Assembly (NCBI GenBank): GCA_036023115.1
Contig: JAYKKT010000064.1
Coordinates: forward strand, 6,004,001-6,068,000
Source of the DNA: Brasenia schreberi
Taxonomy: Eukaryota > Streptophyta > Magnoliopsida > Nymphaeales > Cabombaceae
Length of the DNA: 64,000 nucleotides
Direction: 5' to 3'
How positions within the stretch are numbered: position 1 is the first letter of the stretch; each line of letters begins with the position of its first letter. The translations under genes were made by a program, and so were the position numbers. The notes below the pieces were generated by a model that had not been told where the DNA came from, did not search any database, and saw nothing but the letters and a program-made list of their open reading frames with translations. Below are positions 1 to 11,425 of the stretch, piece by piece.

Positions 1-364
1 GATCTTCAACAAGCCAAATCAGTAAACCTTAGTTTACAAGACAAACCAAATAGGTATAACACCAAACAAGTCAAGTGAGCACAAAAAGCTCTAATTATTT
101 ATTTCACACCATCCTCTATTTACAGAGGTTTATTACAAGTGAGAAGAGAGAGTGAGAGAGAGACTATCATGGAGCAGCTGCTCCCAACGGCTACACAATT
201 AGCCATTAGGAGTTCCTAATGGCTAGTAGTGTAGCCATTGGGTGTTGATGGGTCCTTGAAGGGCCAGTCCAAGGGGGCCCATGCCAGTGGCCTGCTGGGC
301 CCTAATGGCCCAGCTCTATTACAAGTTAACAGGAAATACAGGTTAATTGTCAGGGTGTCCAACA
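1..364 (-). mobile_element. Possible LTR terminus of a retrotransposon, cut by the window start
   Basis: Read on the minus strand, this segment starts at 364 with TGTTGGACACCC, a typical plant LTR opening, and runs off the left edge of the window. It sits upstream of the HCS1 3' exons, so it is probably an insertion in an upstream intron. The other end and its target duplication are not visible. The LTR call rests on the terminal motif alone. Confidence 0.35.
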
Positions 365-1089
365 CTAGTGACAGTGCAGTTTCCTGGTAGAATTGTCTGT
401 GACATAGTTCTTTGAGACTACCACCCTCATAATGATCATCGCCAACTCAAACTTCATCTGTTTCTTTCTCTCATTTCCCCAGTTACTGACATATGCATGA
501 ATGAACCAGCGTATCAGTGGCAACAACATTAGGTACAGATTGTCCTAATCCCAGGTTGCCATTTGGGGAAAAAAAAAGAGAAAAGGAATTAAAGTGGGTT
601 CAAAGGAAGAGGCTTGGTAATGTACCTTCATGTGGTTCTAGTTTAGGACGCAGAATAAAGCTCTTGAAGGACACAACTCTAACGTTTTCAAAAGATGTTC
701 AACTTTTAAGATGATATTCTGAACCATGCTATTATAGTAGTGTGACCCTGGTATTAACATCTTATTTCTTTTGTGCTTTTGTTTATTGCAAGGAATGCTA
801 TCTACAGCATTTTGAATCCATGTGATAGAGATGTAATATAGTTGGTTTTGGAAGACATCTTATTCCCTGATTGGAATTTTGATCTCTCAGTCAGAGATTG
901 AGACACTGTTGTAACATTTGGAACTTCTGTGAAGCTTTCCAATACTGAATTGAGCCGTTTAAACTTCTCTTTACGAGTTTTCTGATATAAGACGTCCATG
1001 GCCTTTTTGCCATACTTACAATGAAGCAGATTTTTTGACCCATCGAGATATTTAGCCCAGTTCCTTATTTTTCCCCATCTTTATTACAG
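365..1089 (+). other. Intron sequence upstream of the HCS1 3' exons
   Basis: I found no HCS1 exon here. The exon that should end with the residues before the conserved SGQ(K/R)V motif is absent and probably lies left of the window. The only coding-like content is a minus-strand open stretch, listed separately. The segment ends in a pyrimidine-rich tract and an AG acceptor at 1088-1089. Confidence 0.5.
802..1080 (-). pseudogene. Coding-like open stretch in antisense to HCS1 (unidentified)
   Basis: The minus strand is open for about 92 codons and ends in a stop at 802. The translation is lysine/serine-rich and not low complexity; it includes a segment reading YQKTRKEKFKRLNSVLES. I do not recognise a family. 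It lies wholly inside an HCS1 intron and has no convincing start codon or splice partners. It could be a captured or retroposed gene fragment, or chance. Confidence 0.2.
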
Positions 1090-3229
1090 TGGGCAGAAAG
1101 TTGTCATTGAGGAAAAGTATAATGGCACTTGTCCAGAAAAGAGTGTAGTCACCATTCAGGTGAGAAGGCAGGTGTTTGACAAACCAGGATATTCATTTAT
1201 TTCACCCTTTTTTGCTATAATTATCTTTCTATCTTTTCAGGGATTAACTTCTTCTGGTTATCTCTTGGCCGTTGATGATGATAATAAGAAATATGAGCTT
1301 CATCCTGATGGAAACAGGTATTAGTCTGGTCCTAGCTCTGTTAATTATTAAACTGCTGAAGATATTTAATTATGATGATATGAATCCTTGACAAAAGGAA
1401 ATAGTGAGAACATGTGAACATCATGCTAACATATGTTAACAGACTAATGATTGAAGAACCACAGGGAGGCATGTGTAAAACAAAATGGCAGGAAATCATG
1501 TATTCAATGTTGCTGCATAACGTGTTATTTATCAATTAACGTGGTTTCCCTTTGAGATAGTTAAGGCATTTCTTTCCAGTTGCCAAATCTAGCTAAGTAA
1601 GTGGACTCTAGATTTAGAAAGCTCTCTCGCAAAAAAGAACCTTTCTTTACATTATTTTGACATGCTTCTTTATGATCAGAGGGTCTTCAATCATATGGAT
1701 TCTTATTTTTCCAAACTGAGGTGCAAAAATTCTTGGAATCACAGAAAAATTATCTTGGATTGGCTGATAGGTGTTAACCATGTTTTACTAAAGAAGTCTT
1801 GGACATTTATGATGCAAATATTCCTCCTTAGGCGCATGTGGATAGTTTATATGGCACGTCTATGGAGCCAGTTAGAACTGGCAAGCTTGTATATGATGCT
1901 TGACAAACTCAAATTTTTCCACCCGCAAAGCAAACACCATTCTAAAGAAACTGCATGAGACAAAAGAAACAAGACTGGAGAACAAAACTCAAATGCTTCT
2001 ATTAACTTCCATCAAATATGGACCCCATCGGACTTATTAGGGTCTTACACATAAGAAAATAAAATGACTAAAGCACCTGTTCAAAAGCCTATATAGTGAG
2101 TAATATGAATAAGTCAAAGTAATTGACATCTATGTACTGGCACAATCAACATTCTCTTTGACCAAGTACTTTCACATTCAGTAACTTGAAAGCTTGGTTG
2201 TTCCTTCTGTATTTATCTTTAGTTAGTGAAAGATAGCCGTGTTGTCATCTGTATGAATGGTGGTTGTCTTTATGCTGTTAATCATGTGATTATATTGAAA
2301 GTTCAAGTTATTCTGAAAAGCTTTATCATGATCTCATTCAATTAGTTCGGTATGATAGTTATTTGTTTGTTCTGTAGATCTGTTGAACTTGAACCTTTAT
2401 CATGCTAATGCGATGTTAAACAAGTCTAAGAGAATTTTGAAGACTTCAATGACCACAATGCTCAAAAACCTTACAAATAAAGAATCTGATCTATGTCCAA
2501 ACAGTTCCAGCCACATGACATGTCTTAGTAAAGAGGTGCACTGCATGAATGTGTTCTTAACATGTCAAGAATTAGACAGTTAACGTACTTTTATGTTCTT
2601 ATTGGCAGTTAGACACATGAAATGCACTCTAGCTGAAAAGTGTAGTATAGAGTAGGAGTTTTCGGAAAAACTAATAGCTATGCTGGTCAGGTTTCTGTTC
2701 CTTTGATACACTTATGCAGCTATGCTACTGCTTTCCATTGATCGCTGCTGTGATCAATGGCTTGATAGCACTGTTAAATATGTAAGACCAAGAGGGGCAG
2801 CCGTTGGGGGCAACGGTTAGTATGTAAAAGAGAGAGGTCAGCTGTTGGAGGCTGGATGTTGCTGGCTCTCCCAACAGTCTATAAAAGCACCTCTTGGTAC
2901 CTTGTAAGTTGCAAGCCAGTGAGTGGCTGATTTGTGTATTGCAACTTCAATAATTTCAGTTTCTCTTCTCTCTCTCGAGTGTTATCTTTGGTAATCACTT
3001 TGGTGATTAATTGCTTGTTGATAAAAGAATTAGACTGCGACAGTTATTGGGAAAGCACTTAAGGTGTTGTTTTTATCAAGAGGACTGACAGATATTGGGA
3101 AAACATCTAAGCCGCTGTCTTCATTTCAAGCACGTCCTTTTTTGGTAACTAGTATTTCACTAGGCCTTTGTGTTTCTCTGTAGCTTTGATTTCTTCAAAG
3201 GGCTAATCAAGAGGAAGATGGAGTCATGA
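1090..3229 (+). CDS. HCS1: Biotin--protein ligase (holocarboxylase synthetase), C-terminal exons
   Basis: This is the 3' end of a gene for the enzyme that attaches biotin to carboxylases in plastid, mitochondrion and cytosol. Three exons splice in phase: 1090-1159, 1241-1317 and 3184-3229, each flanked by AG and GT. They encode a C-terminal domain reading VVTIQGLTSSGYLLAV, then YELHPDGN, then SFDFFKGLIKRK and a stop. From memory, plant HCS1 proteins end in nearly the same way. The catalytic biotin-ligase domain lies upstream, outside the window. The last intron (1318-3183) is enlarged by a solo LTR and by decayed coding-like sequence. The visible exons are undamaged, so the gene may be functional, but the window does not show whether its 5' part is intact. 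Confidence 0.85.
1640..2090 (+). pseudogene. Decayed coding-like segment inside the last HCS1 intron
   Basis: One forward frame reads as plausible protein (for example EVQKFLESQKNYLGLADRC, then EVLDIYDANIPP), broken by TAA, TAG and TGA codons. At least one TGA would be explained by a C-to-T change, so this looks like an old captured gene fragment. I do not recognise the family. A further open stretch at 2383-2583 may belong to the same debris. Confidence 0.25.
2767..3133 (+). mobile_element. Solo LTR (357 bp) with perfect 5-bp target-site duplication
   Basis: The LTR runs from 2772 (TGTTAAATATG) to 3128 (CTTCATTTCA), so it has TG...CA ends. It is flanked on both sides by the direct repeat AGCAC (2767-2771 and 3129-3133). 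A TATA box (TATAAAAG, 2880-2887) shows the transcriptional direction is the same as HCS1. No internal retrotransposon sequence remains, as expected after recombination between two LTRs. It sits 50 bp upstream of the terminal HCS1 exon. Confidence 0.85.
2880..2887 (+). promoter_or_regulatory. TATA box of the solo LTR
   Basis: TATAAAAG lies about 110 bp into the solo LTR, where a retrotransposon promoter is expected. It points toward the last HCS1 exon, so it could start short antisense-free transcripts through the 3' end of that gene. Confidence 0.5.
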
Positions 3230-3631
3230 TGCTGTCACTGCAAAACCTGATCATCAAGAGGGAAATATAGCAATCTGTCTGTTAATCTTAAGGCGCCTAC
3301 TAGCATTTATTTCAACTCTTTCATCCTGTCCATGGAACGTCTTATTTTGGATGACTACCGTTCAAGATGTCGCCCACAAAAAGAGAAGGATGTCCCTGCA
3401 GAACATTTATCTGCAAGAATTGGTGGTACGAGGAAGAGAAGAGAACGAAAGAACAATGTCATCCAATTTTTATGCCTTGGGTTTGCTCCATAGTAGAATA
3501 TTATTTTAGAAGCGCATTGGTTGTTCTCCTATGGTAGAATATTATTTTCTGTAAATGATGCTTGTTTTGTTCCATTAATTAATCCATTTTATACAATAGC
3601 TACTGCTGATGTCTTTGTTCTTTCTTATGTG
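3230..3631 (+). other. HCS1 3' flank / probable 3' UTR
   Basis: No further coding sequence was recognised between the HCS1 stop and the plastid-derived insertion. A short direct repeat (tagaatattatttt) occurs twice, near 3494 and 3536. Confidence 0.4.
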
Positions 3632-3768
3632 ATGAGTTTAATTAGTCGATTTATTAGTGAACAAGGAAAAATATTACCTAGGCGAGTGAATAGATTGACC
3701 TTGAAACAACAACGATTAATTACTATTGCTATAAAACAAGCTCGTATTTTATCTTTGTTACCTTTTCT
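3632..3768 (+). pseudogene. rps18: Nuclear copy of plastid rps18 (NUPT fragment)
   Basis: The translation [15 protein letters not shown], then [20 protein letters not shown], then [10 protein letters not shown] is the middle and end of chloroplast ribosomal protein S18, nearly unchanged. The first ~30 residues of S18 are missing upstream and the basic C-terminal tail after LLPFL is replaced by unrelated sequence. It is therefore a short plastid-to-nucleus transfer and not a working gene. The reading frame stays open from 3521 to 3949, but I could not assign the flanking parts to a plastid locus. Confidence 0.85.
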
Positions 3769-4003
3769 GGAAGAAATAGGACTACTCTTAACTCAAATCA
3801 TAACTAAAATTGATTTGATGCTTTGTTCGTCCGGAGCCCATATTCGATTGTCGTGGCGGAAGAAAAAAGAAAGAATGGGAGAAGAAGACCCATTTCTTTA
3901 TAAAAATGGGTTAATTCATTCCTACTACATTGAGAGAGAGAGAGAATAATGTTCTAAAATCTAGATAGATGTGGTAAATGCTTTCTTGGATTATGGAAAC
4001 AGG

Positions 4004-4309
4004 CTAATGTTTACTAACAGCACTTGGAATGGGATCAAAATAATTGTTGCCCTCAATGATTGCTTCCACTGATGTTTGGTCAACCTTGCTGTTTGCTGAG
4101 TATGTCTGCAGGTAAGGAAATCCCCTCATCCTGTATAGTTTCTCGTACTTCTGAGGTGGAATTGTTGTAACATGAGCGTCATAAGAACACAACCGTGCTT
4201 TAGTTTGACCTAACATACCATTCTTGCACGCACTGATTCTGGTTGCCTCCTCACCTCTCTGCTTCGCAGCAAGCTCTATGGAGAAGCATCTAAATACTTT
4301 TCCTCTCAA
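4004..4309 (-). CDS. Unidentified conserved-looking terminal exon
   Basis: The minus strand is open for 101 codons and ends in TAG at 4004-4006. The sequence looks like real coding DNA: mixed composition, no repeats, and segments such as SYDAHVTTIPPQKYEKLYR and EAIIEGNNYFDPIPSAV. A plausible acceptor (CCATAG) lies near 4267, so the exon may start there and not at the ATG at 4309. I found no partner exons on the minus strand between 4310 and 5275. I do not recognise the family, and it may be the remnant of a broken gene. Confidence 0.4.
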   Translation of the reverse strand: MRGKVFRCFSIELAAKQRGEEATRISACKNGMLGQTKARLCSYDAHVTTIPPQKYEKLYRMRGFPYLQTYSANSKVDQTSVEAIIEGNNYFDPIPSAVSKH

Positions 4310-5275
4310 AATATCAAAACAATGCCTTTTTCCATGGGAGAATCAAAATTAGGGAAGTCAAGCTCCCTTGTTAGATGGGCTGGAAACTAAAGGTGATGAA
4401 ACACACCGAGGCCCAGTCAGGACTTAATGTTAGGACAAGGATTTCCACTGCTTTGATGTTAATTCAAACTGGAAAAAAATGATCAATGTTTAAACAAAAG
4501 GCTCCAACTGATCAAGTTTACTCGAGGTGAGGTTGTCAAGTGAATCACGATACTTCAATTGATCAAAGCTTCCCATATTGAAAAGATAGTGTATCGTCAC
4601 AACTTAAATAAAACCAAGAGTTATTTTACATTTAAGTGGCTTCAACTAACATTGATTCTTAGTAGCCATTATGCTCCATCTTGGATCGTATTAACATTTG
4701 ACTCCAAATGTAAGATCACGTTGTATTATTTCCTTCCAATACTTTGGATAAGTATCTAAAAAGTTTTTGGCCTACAGAATTTATACTATTAACAAGTTTA
4801 GAAGTCGGGGGCATAAAGCGGTTGCCTTAGCGGCCTTATTCACGAGCCTCCCCTGCCCCGTAGGGTGCATGCTGCTCAGCCTTATGGCAAGGAGTAACCG
4901 CCTGAGGTATCAAACTCATGACATTTAACTTATGAGCCAATCCCTTAAGTGGAAGCACCCTCTGTGGCAGGAAAAAGATTATTTAAAGTGACCACAACTT
5001 TATATCCTTCTTCGGTTATCTCCCTCTGCTATTGCATATTACGGTCCAGGCATTTGGTTTAAGCTTTGCATCATAATCACTGTCATCTGCAGACTACGAA
5101 GACAGCCATTTAACTTGATAAAGCGAAACGGTTGCCATTGGATGATTCCCATTCAAAATGCAGCATTACATAAAACTACATCATATACTGTCAGTTAAAA
5201 ACTAGTATGGTATAACTGAATACACAAAGAACAAAGAACAATAATGTAAATAAATGCGTTACTTGCATAGAATAA
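4310..5275. other. No gene recognised
   Basis: This is AT-rich spacer downstream of the ETFQO relic. A GC-richer island at about 4805-4950 ends with wording seen in other repeats of this window (a tRNA-like B-box region reading caaactcatgac). It may be an old SINE fragment. Confidence 0.4.
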
Positions 5276-5359
5276 TTACATTATTGTGTATCCCGGACCT
5301 CCACCTCCTTCTGGTACAGTCCGCTCTATGTTCTGTTCCGGGTCCTTGATATCACACGC

Positions 5360-6086
5360 CTGAGAGAGAGAGAATAAGCAACTCGTACAAAGAAAACCTA
5401 CGCTTACAAGAGAATCTGAATAAGAAACACATCATTGAAGAATTAGAGTTTACCCTCTTCACCAAGCTACCACAGTTGCAAAAAGAAAGATCACGCACGC
5501 AATAAACACACTTGAATTTTGGAAACGTGAACAAGTTGAAGCAAATCCTTTTTGTGTGTGCTAGTGTGTATTAGGATTGGGAATTTGGGAGGGGTGACAT
5601 ATATAACATAACAAAATTTGTCACAGATATGGATAAGCTTGTCAAAGCTGATACACTTATGTGTCCGTATGTGCATGCATGCTTGCGAGTGTATGCTGTG
5701 TTGCAGGGTACAGAATCATGAAAAGCGGCCGGGCGTCCAACCAGACTCAACCGCTTTATAAAAAAGATACAGGCAGTAGCTTAAAGCTATTCCCATCAAG
5801 TTTCGGTATAACATGATTCAAAGGATTGAGGACGAGGGTTTTAACCAAATTATACCTGATAATTATGATCTTCAGTCACACAAGAAAGGGATTCATGGGA
5901 ACTATTTTTCTTTCCAACAAATGGCGGTCTATTTGTAGGGAGATTGGATGGAGTAACGGATAGCCTTTGCAGTGTATGCAGGCAAACATTTTTAACCAAG
6001 TAAACAGCAACTGTCTTAATTAAAGGGGAGATGTCACATCATATTATGTAAAGACACCCATCTAAAGTGAGTCTGAGGATCCACCT
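5360..6086. other. No gene recognised
   Basis: This is spacer inside the ETFQO relic. Reading both strands for the missing ETFQO exons (for example the cysteine-rich Fe-S region that should precede the last exon) gave nothing. Confidence 0.4.
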
Positions 6087-8911
6087 ATGCCCGGAAAATG
6101 TATTGCACAGTTAGCTAGGAACTTTGAACCATATGGACTAACATACAACCTTATCGTCCTTCACATTTCAAACAAGAATGATAAAGTGACAAGAAAAGAG
6201 GTAATTTGCTTTTATTGTAAAAAATTAGGACATATCACAAAGAAATGTTCTAAGTTAAATAAAAAGGTATGTTGTTGATCGAGAAGAAGACCAAAGCTTT
6301 TCTTTTCGTGAACTTTAAGAAAAGATAAAGCAACTTGAAGTTCATTTGAAGAAAATATCCATTTGGTGGGGTATATTTTACTACTTCAGTGGAAGAAAAG
6401 GTATGAAATCATGGCTACTTGATTTCGTAGCCTCCTTTCACATGACGGGCAAAAAAAATCTTATAAAGACATACACAAAGAAACTTTTGATTCTGTGTTT
6501 TTACGACAGATGAAATAAAACTAAATATTGATAAAATCAGGAATCTTCAAAACAATGATTTTTCAGCTTCAAAAATTAGTTTGGTTCCAAAACTGAATTT
6601 GAATATATTTTTTGTTTTCCAAATGTCTGATAATGGGTGCGTAGTCACCTTCTTATCCAAAGATTGTATTGTAAAGGATCGCCTCTCGAAGAATGTGATC
6701 GAACGTAGCCATGGAGAATGAGGGCTTTATGTGATGGAATACTTGCATACTCAAAATTTTGGATATTATAATGTTTTGTCAAAAGATGTACTCTTATGGC
6801 ATAAGAGATTTGGTCATTTAAATAAATAAATAATGTATAAATGTCCTTTAGTTGGAATTAAAAATGTTAAGACTTCTTTTACAAAGATTACTCTCTTGGA
6901 AAAATAAAATAACTTTCATTTTTTAAAAGGATGTCAACTACAAGCAAGCTTTTGAACTAATTTACTCTGATGTTTGTGGTCCCTCATCAATGCTGAAAGT
7001 AGGAGTTTCTTATTATGTTATTTTTATTGATAATTTTACCAAATATACATGGATATACCTATTAAAAATTTAAAATTTAAATATGATGTATTTAAAAAGT
7101 TTTTAATTTTCTACTATCATCAAGAATCAGTTTGATTCTAATGGTAAAGTGAGTGTTTAGGTATGATTATAGAAGTGAGTTTATTTCAAAGGAATTTGAA
7201 AACTATCTTGAAAATAATGTAATACTTCATCAATAATCTTACACTGAAACTCTCCAATAAAACGGTATTATCGAATGAAAGCACCAACGTATAATTGAAA
7301 CCACTGGAATTTTGTTAGTGTCTAGTGGTGTTCTTAATATTCTATGGGCAGAAGCTGTCATGACATTTGTATATCTTATAAACAGTATTTCTTCCTCTAT
7401 CTTACACAATGTTTCAATCTTTTGAGAAACTTTTTAAAACCACCTCTAATTATCTTAACTTAAAAGTTTTTGGATGTAAGTGTTTTGTTCTCACGTATAG
7501 AGAAGATAAATTTTCTCCTCGTACTATTGAATGTGTTTTCTTAGGATATGATATAAACAAAAAATGATATAGGTATTATGATCTAAAAAATGATAAACTT
7601 TGTCTCTATAAATTTCAATTTGTTGAAAAAGAGTATTTCTTTGAAAAAGATGTCTCAAATTTAGTCGATGACACTAGATACTCATTCATGATTGATATTC
7701 TTGATAATGATCAAGAAGGAGATCAAGAAATGAACCTTCCCATTCAAGAAATACTATTACACCATTTGAAAGATATTACACTAGATGAGCTCTAGAACCT
7801 TCCCCAAGAAGATCTAGAAGGGAATCAAGCCCTCCTAAAAGATTTGTTTCTTATAAAACTTTTCGCCGTCACATAAAGCTCTATTGACCACCTTGTCTAT
7901 CATTAGTGAACCTAAAACATTCAAGGAAGCTAAAGGTTCTCAACATTAGATTGATGCTATAAATGAGGAACTAGATGATTTAAACAAACCTCAAACCTAG
8001 GAAATAGTTAGCAGACTCGAGACCAAAAAGCCTATAGGATATAAGTTAGCCTACAAAATTAATACAAATAGTGATGGTACCTTAAAAAGATATAAAGCCC
8101 GATTAGTTGCAAAAATATAATCACACGAATATGACAGATTATTAAAAAACTTTTGCCCCAATAACAAGGATCACTATAGTTAGAACCCTTATAGCCATTA
8201 GTGCATTTAAGAATTGAAATATTTTTTAAATTGATGTTAAGAATGCGTTCTTGAATGGATGGTTAAGAGAAGAGGTCTATATGAAACCTCCATCTTGTTA
8301 TTCTATCCCAAATAATCATGTACTTCGTCTTAGGAAAGCTTTATACGGTCTCAAACAAGCATTTAAGGACTGGTTCGATAAAATAAGTGAGTTTATGACT
8401 AGACATAGTTTTAATGCATTCTTCGTGAGAAAGACTCTTGCATGTATTATGATACTCTTGCTATATATTGATGACCATGATCATTTCAAGAGATGATATA
8501 GTCATTCAATGCATTAAGACGGATCTTGATAAAGAATTTGAAATGAAATATCTTGGTCCACATAACTTTCTTTGCATTGAGGTAACACAAAATGATAAAG
8601 ATGTATTTTCATCTCAAACTAAGTTTGCACGTGATGTTACCCGATAAGGGTTAAGAGATGATAAGATAGTGGAAACACTAGAGGCACTTAATTAGAAAAT
8701 GAAAAATATGGAGACGGTGAACCACTTACAAATCTCACCCTATATCGACAAATGATTGGAGCCTTGACATACCTAACTATTACTCGTCGTGATATCACTC
8801 ATGTTGTTCACACAATAATTCAATCTCAACATGCACCTACCATAGTCCATATGAGTGTTGTCATATGGATAGATAGATATATTCGGAACAATATCGAAAA
8901 GGGAGTTTTTC
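6087..8911 (+). mobile_element. Decayed Copia retrotransposon
   Basis: Fragments occur in Copia order on the plus strand. First comes a gag zinc knuckle (CFYCKKLGHITKKC, near 6208-6250). Then integrase (DVCGPSS and VIFIDNFTKYTWIYLL, near 6970-7060; NGIIE near 7260). Then reverse transcriptase (VDVKNAFLNGWLREEVYMKP near 8240, YGLKQAFKDWFDK near 8345, LLYIDD near 8458). Last is ALTYLTITRRDITHVVH near 8761. Many stops and frameshifts interrupt it. The homology breaks at about 8911 in an IRNNIEKGVFQ stretch, where another repeat has inserted. No LTRs were found. It is older than the Copia at 26-31 kb. Confidence 0.8.
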
Positions 8912-9000
8912 AATGTTGTAAAAAGTGTATCAGAGCCCGTATCGCACTGGGCTTCGATACACATTGAACACACCATATCATACGATATGGTGTAATTTTT
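8906..9000. repeat. Hairpin-rich transposon terminus inserted in the decayed Copia
   Basis: Copia coding similarity stops abruptly and is followed by TGTTGTAAAAAGTGTATC, which resembles ends of plant hAT-like elements. Two hairpins follow: one around GAGCCC/GGGCTTC (about 8932-8962), then a perfect stem CACCATATC-atac-GATATGGTG (about 8970-8992). No matching right end was found. Confidence 0.35.
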
Positions 9001-9329
9001 TTATGATTTAATTTTTGTTAAAAAAATATTAATAAATCTAGTTTATAAAAAATTTAAAATTATTGAATATAAGATATCTATTTAAAACACAATCAACATT
9101 AAACAAAATTAAATCCAAAAGCTTGATTTGAATCAACAATCTTAAGAAAATTAGAAATGATCGGTAACACAGATTAGAGAATGAATTTGTAAGCAACTTT
9201 CATCGCCATTGATTATATACAAACTAGTACAAAGTTACGAAGTATGAACTAAATAAAAGTTTAATGAAATTAAATTACAATAATTAGTCATTGACTTGTT
9301 ATACAAAACATGATTTATAATCAATAAAA

Positions 9330-10450
9330 ACATTATAATCATTATAGTTAGGGTCATCGGCATCATCATAATCGTTACCATCATCTCTCTCTTCCTCATC
9401 TACAATTGGATCCTCTAATCCAACAACTTCCACATCATCATCTCCAATTTTTTCTTCTATTTTCATTGCCCTCCAGTTTTCATCCTATAAAATGATAGGA
9501 GGTTACTCCTCTTTGACCCAATCATCAAGAATATCAATATTTTTGTAACTCGACAAGTTATATGGCACCTTCCTTATCCTTCTTGCATCTCCTTGCATTT
9601 GTTTAAAAAGAAAATAAAAAAAAATACAGATAACATTATATTTTCTTATTAATCATTATTAATAAAAACTTAAGAAAAAAAACTAAGGAGCAATAGACAT
9701 ATTTTAAAAAAATTAAATCAGGTTACCTTTATTTTAACTTCATATTGTATGTTATATATACCAAATCACGAAGACGGGCACGCTCCATTCTGTTTCTCTT
9801 CTTTGTTTGAATGCATTCAAAAAAACTCTAATTTCTTTCGCATCCACTAGAACTACATGTTTGACTTAATATACATTGAGTAAACCTCGACAAGGTGCAT
9901 TTACACCAAAGTGAGTCCACCATTCATCTAAAATAAAATACAATAATAAGAAACAATTAAGTCAATCAATTGAGAATCAAATGAAATAATTGATAACTTA
10001 TAAAATATCAATAAAAAACAAATCATACATGGCCGCATTTGGGAGCAGTGTTGTATTGCAATTGACCTTCTAAAGTCTCTAACACAATGTATATACTTGC
10101 TTAACTCTAAATGGATATTGTATCGAACAAATGAATCTTGCACAAGATCAATTACATTTAATATACCCTTTTAACTTCTTAGTCTTTTACAAAGTTAAAA
10201 AAATTTAATAGAGAGGTTAAGAAAATATGTAACCGCATGCAAATCATGATACATTTGTCAGTTCCACCGTGCATCAAAACACTTTCAAACCTTCTTCAAT
10301 AGTAATTGTTTGCGGTCAAGGTTTGCTTGTATTTTCAATTTGGCCTTATCCATTGCATTATATATATAAAAGGCATAACACGGCTATCTTCATTGTCTAC
10401 CATTCTAATTACCTTAACCAAAGGTACATCTAGATTTCATATTTATTTCA
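9330..10450 (-). pseudogene. hAT transposase relic
   Basis: Reading the minus strand from 10450 down gives hAT-transposase landmarks in order, with stops and frameshifts. They are PLVKVIRMVD, then MPFIY.AMDKAK, then DARWN.QMYHDLHAVTYFLN, then WWTHFGVNAP, then SSSGCERN and TKKRNRMERARLRDLVY. The last two belong to the C-terminal dimerisation (hATC) region. An acidic tail rich in D/E follows near 9340-9470, as in many plant hAT proteins. It lies within the former ETFQO interior and cannot be active. Confidence 0.75.
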
Positions 10451-10459
10451 CTGACAGTA

Positions 10460-11425
10460 ACTGTTGTCTATAACTTGGGTTTTGGTGTTCATAGTTCTTT
10501 GGTGTAACTCATTTTCAATTAAACATTCACATTGAAACTTAAAACCGTGTCTATGTTCCAGTTGAATTAATGAAATGACTGACAAAAATACTAGAACAGC
10601 ATTTATTGTATAATTTGCAATTCCTCTTCAAAGCCAGCAACATGCCTCCATACGCCTGATACAATTATCCTTCAGTTTTCAGTTTGCCTAAAAGCACACA
10701 GTTCCATACAGCGGGAGTACTCAGTACCCAGCATGAGTGTGATAGCCAGCGTTCAAAATCTGGTTTCAAAGCATAGACGAGAATGCATACGTGTGTGACT
10801 GCATTTCTCTGTGAGATGCCCCTTAATGAAAATAAAACAGAACAAGCTGAAAAACTCGGGCACAGAAAGCGTACAAGAATGTATTATCAGGCATTGTAGG
10901 CAAACTTAGAAGTGCACCATTCACACTAACAAAATCCAACTTCTTGTCTGAAACTATACAACTCTTTCAGCACCCAATATTTAAATTCATAGAAAGCATA
11001 TATGTACTCAGACACATTGTGGGAAACCTTAGGTGCACATAGAAGCACAAAGTAACTGCTGGTGTACCAAACTTTACTCCCATGAGAATGAAAACTGTAA
11101 TATACAATTATAACTGACACTATCGTCGGCAAAAACAACCAGTGTTTGATAAAAGCTCTGACTAAAACCGGTAGATATGTCCATGTAAAATACAATTCAT
11201 TTCCAAACAACCAGTATTTGATACGAATTCTGACTGAAAATAGTAGATATGTCAATATACAACAACACCCAAACGCCCACTACGATCAACAATAATAACA
11301 TCGCAAAAGGATGTTTTCTTCCATTCTCAATAAATCAGTTATATACAAAAGCTATAAGATGGGTGTTGTTGACTTTTCGCTTCTGCGGAAATGCACTTCG
11401 AAACAAAGAAAAGAAAAGTGCATAC
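10460..11425. other. No gene recognised; short tandem duplication
   Basis: No ETFQO exon or other gene was seen. Two diverged copies of a ~55-bp unit (starting caaccagt.tttgata) lie at about 11147-11200 and 11208-11262. Confidence 0.4.

Noticed and set aside
3521..3949. Whole 142-codon frame as a plastid gene copy
   Set aside because: Only 3632-3768 matches rps18. The rest keeps an open frame but I could not match it to a plastid gene.
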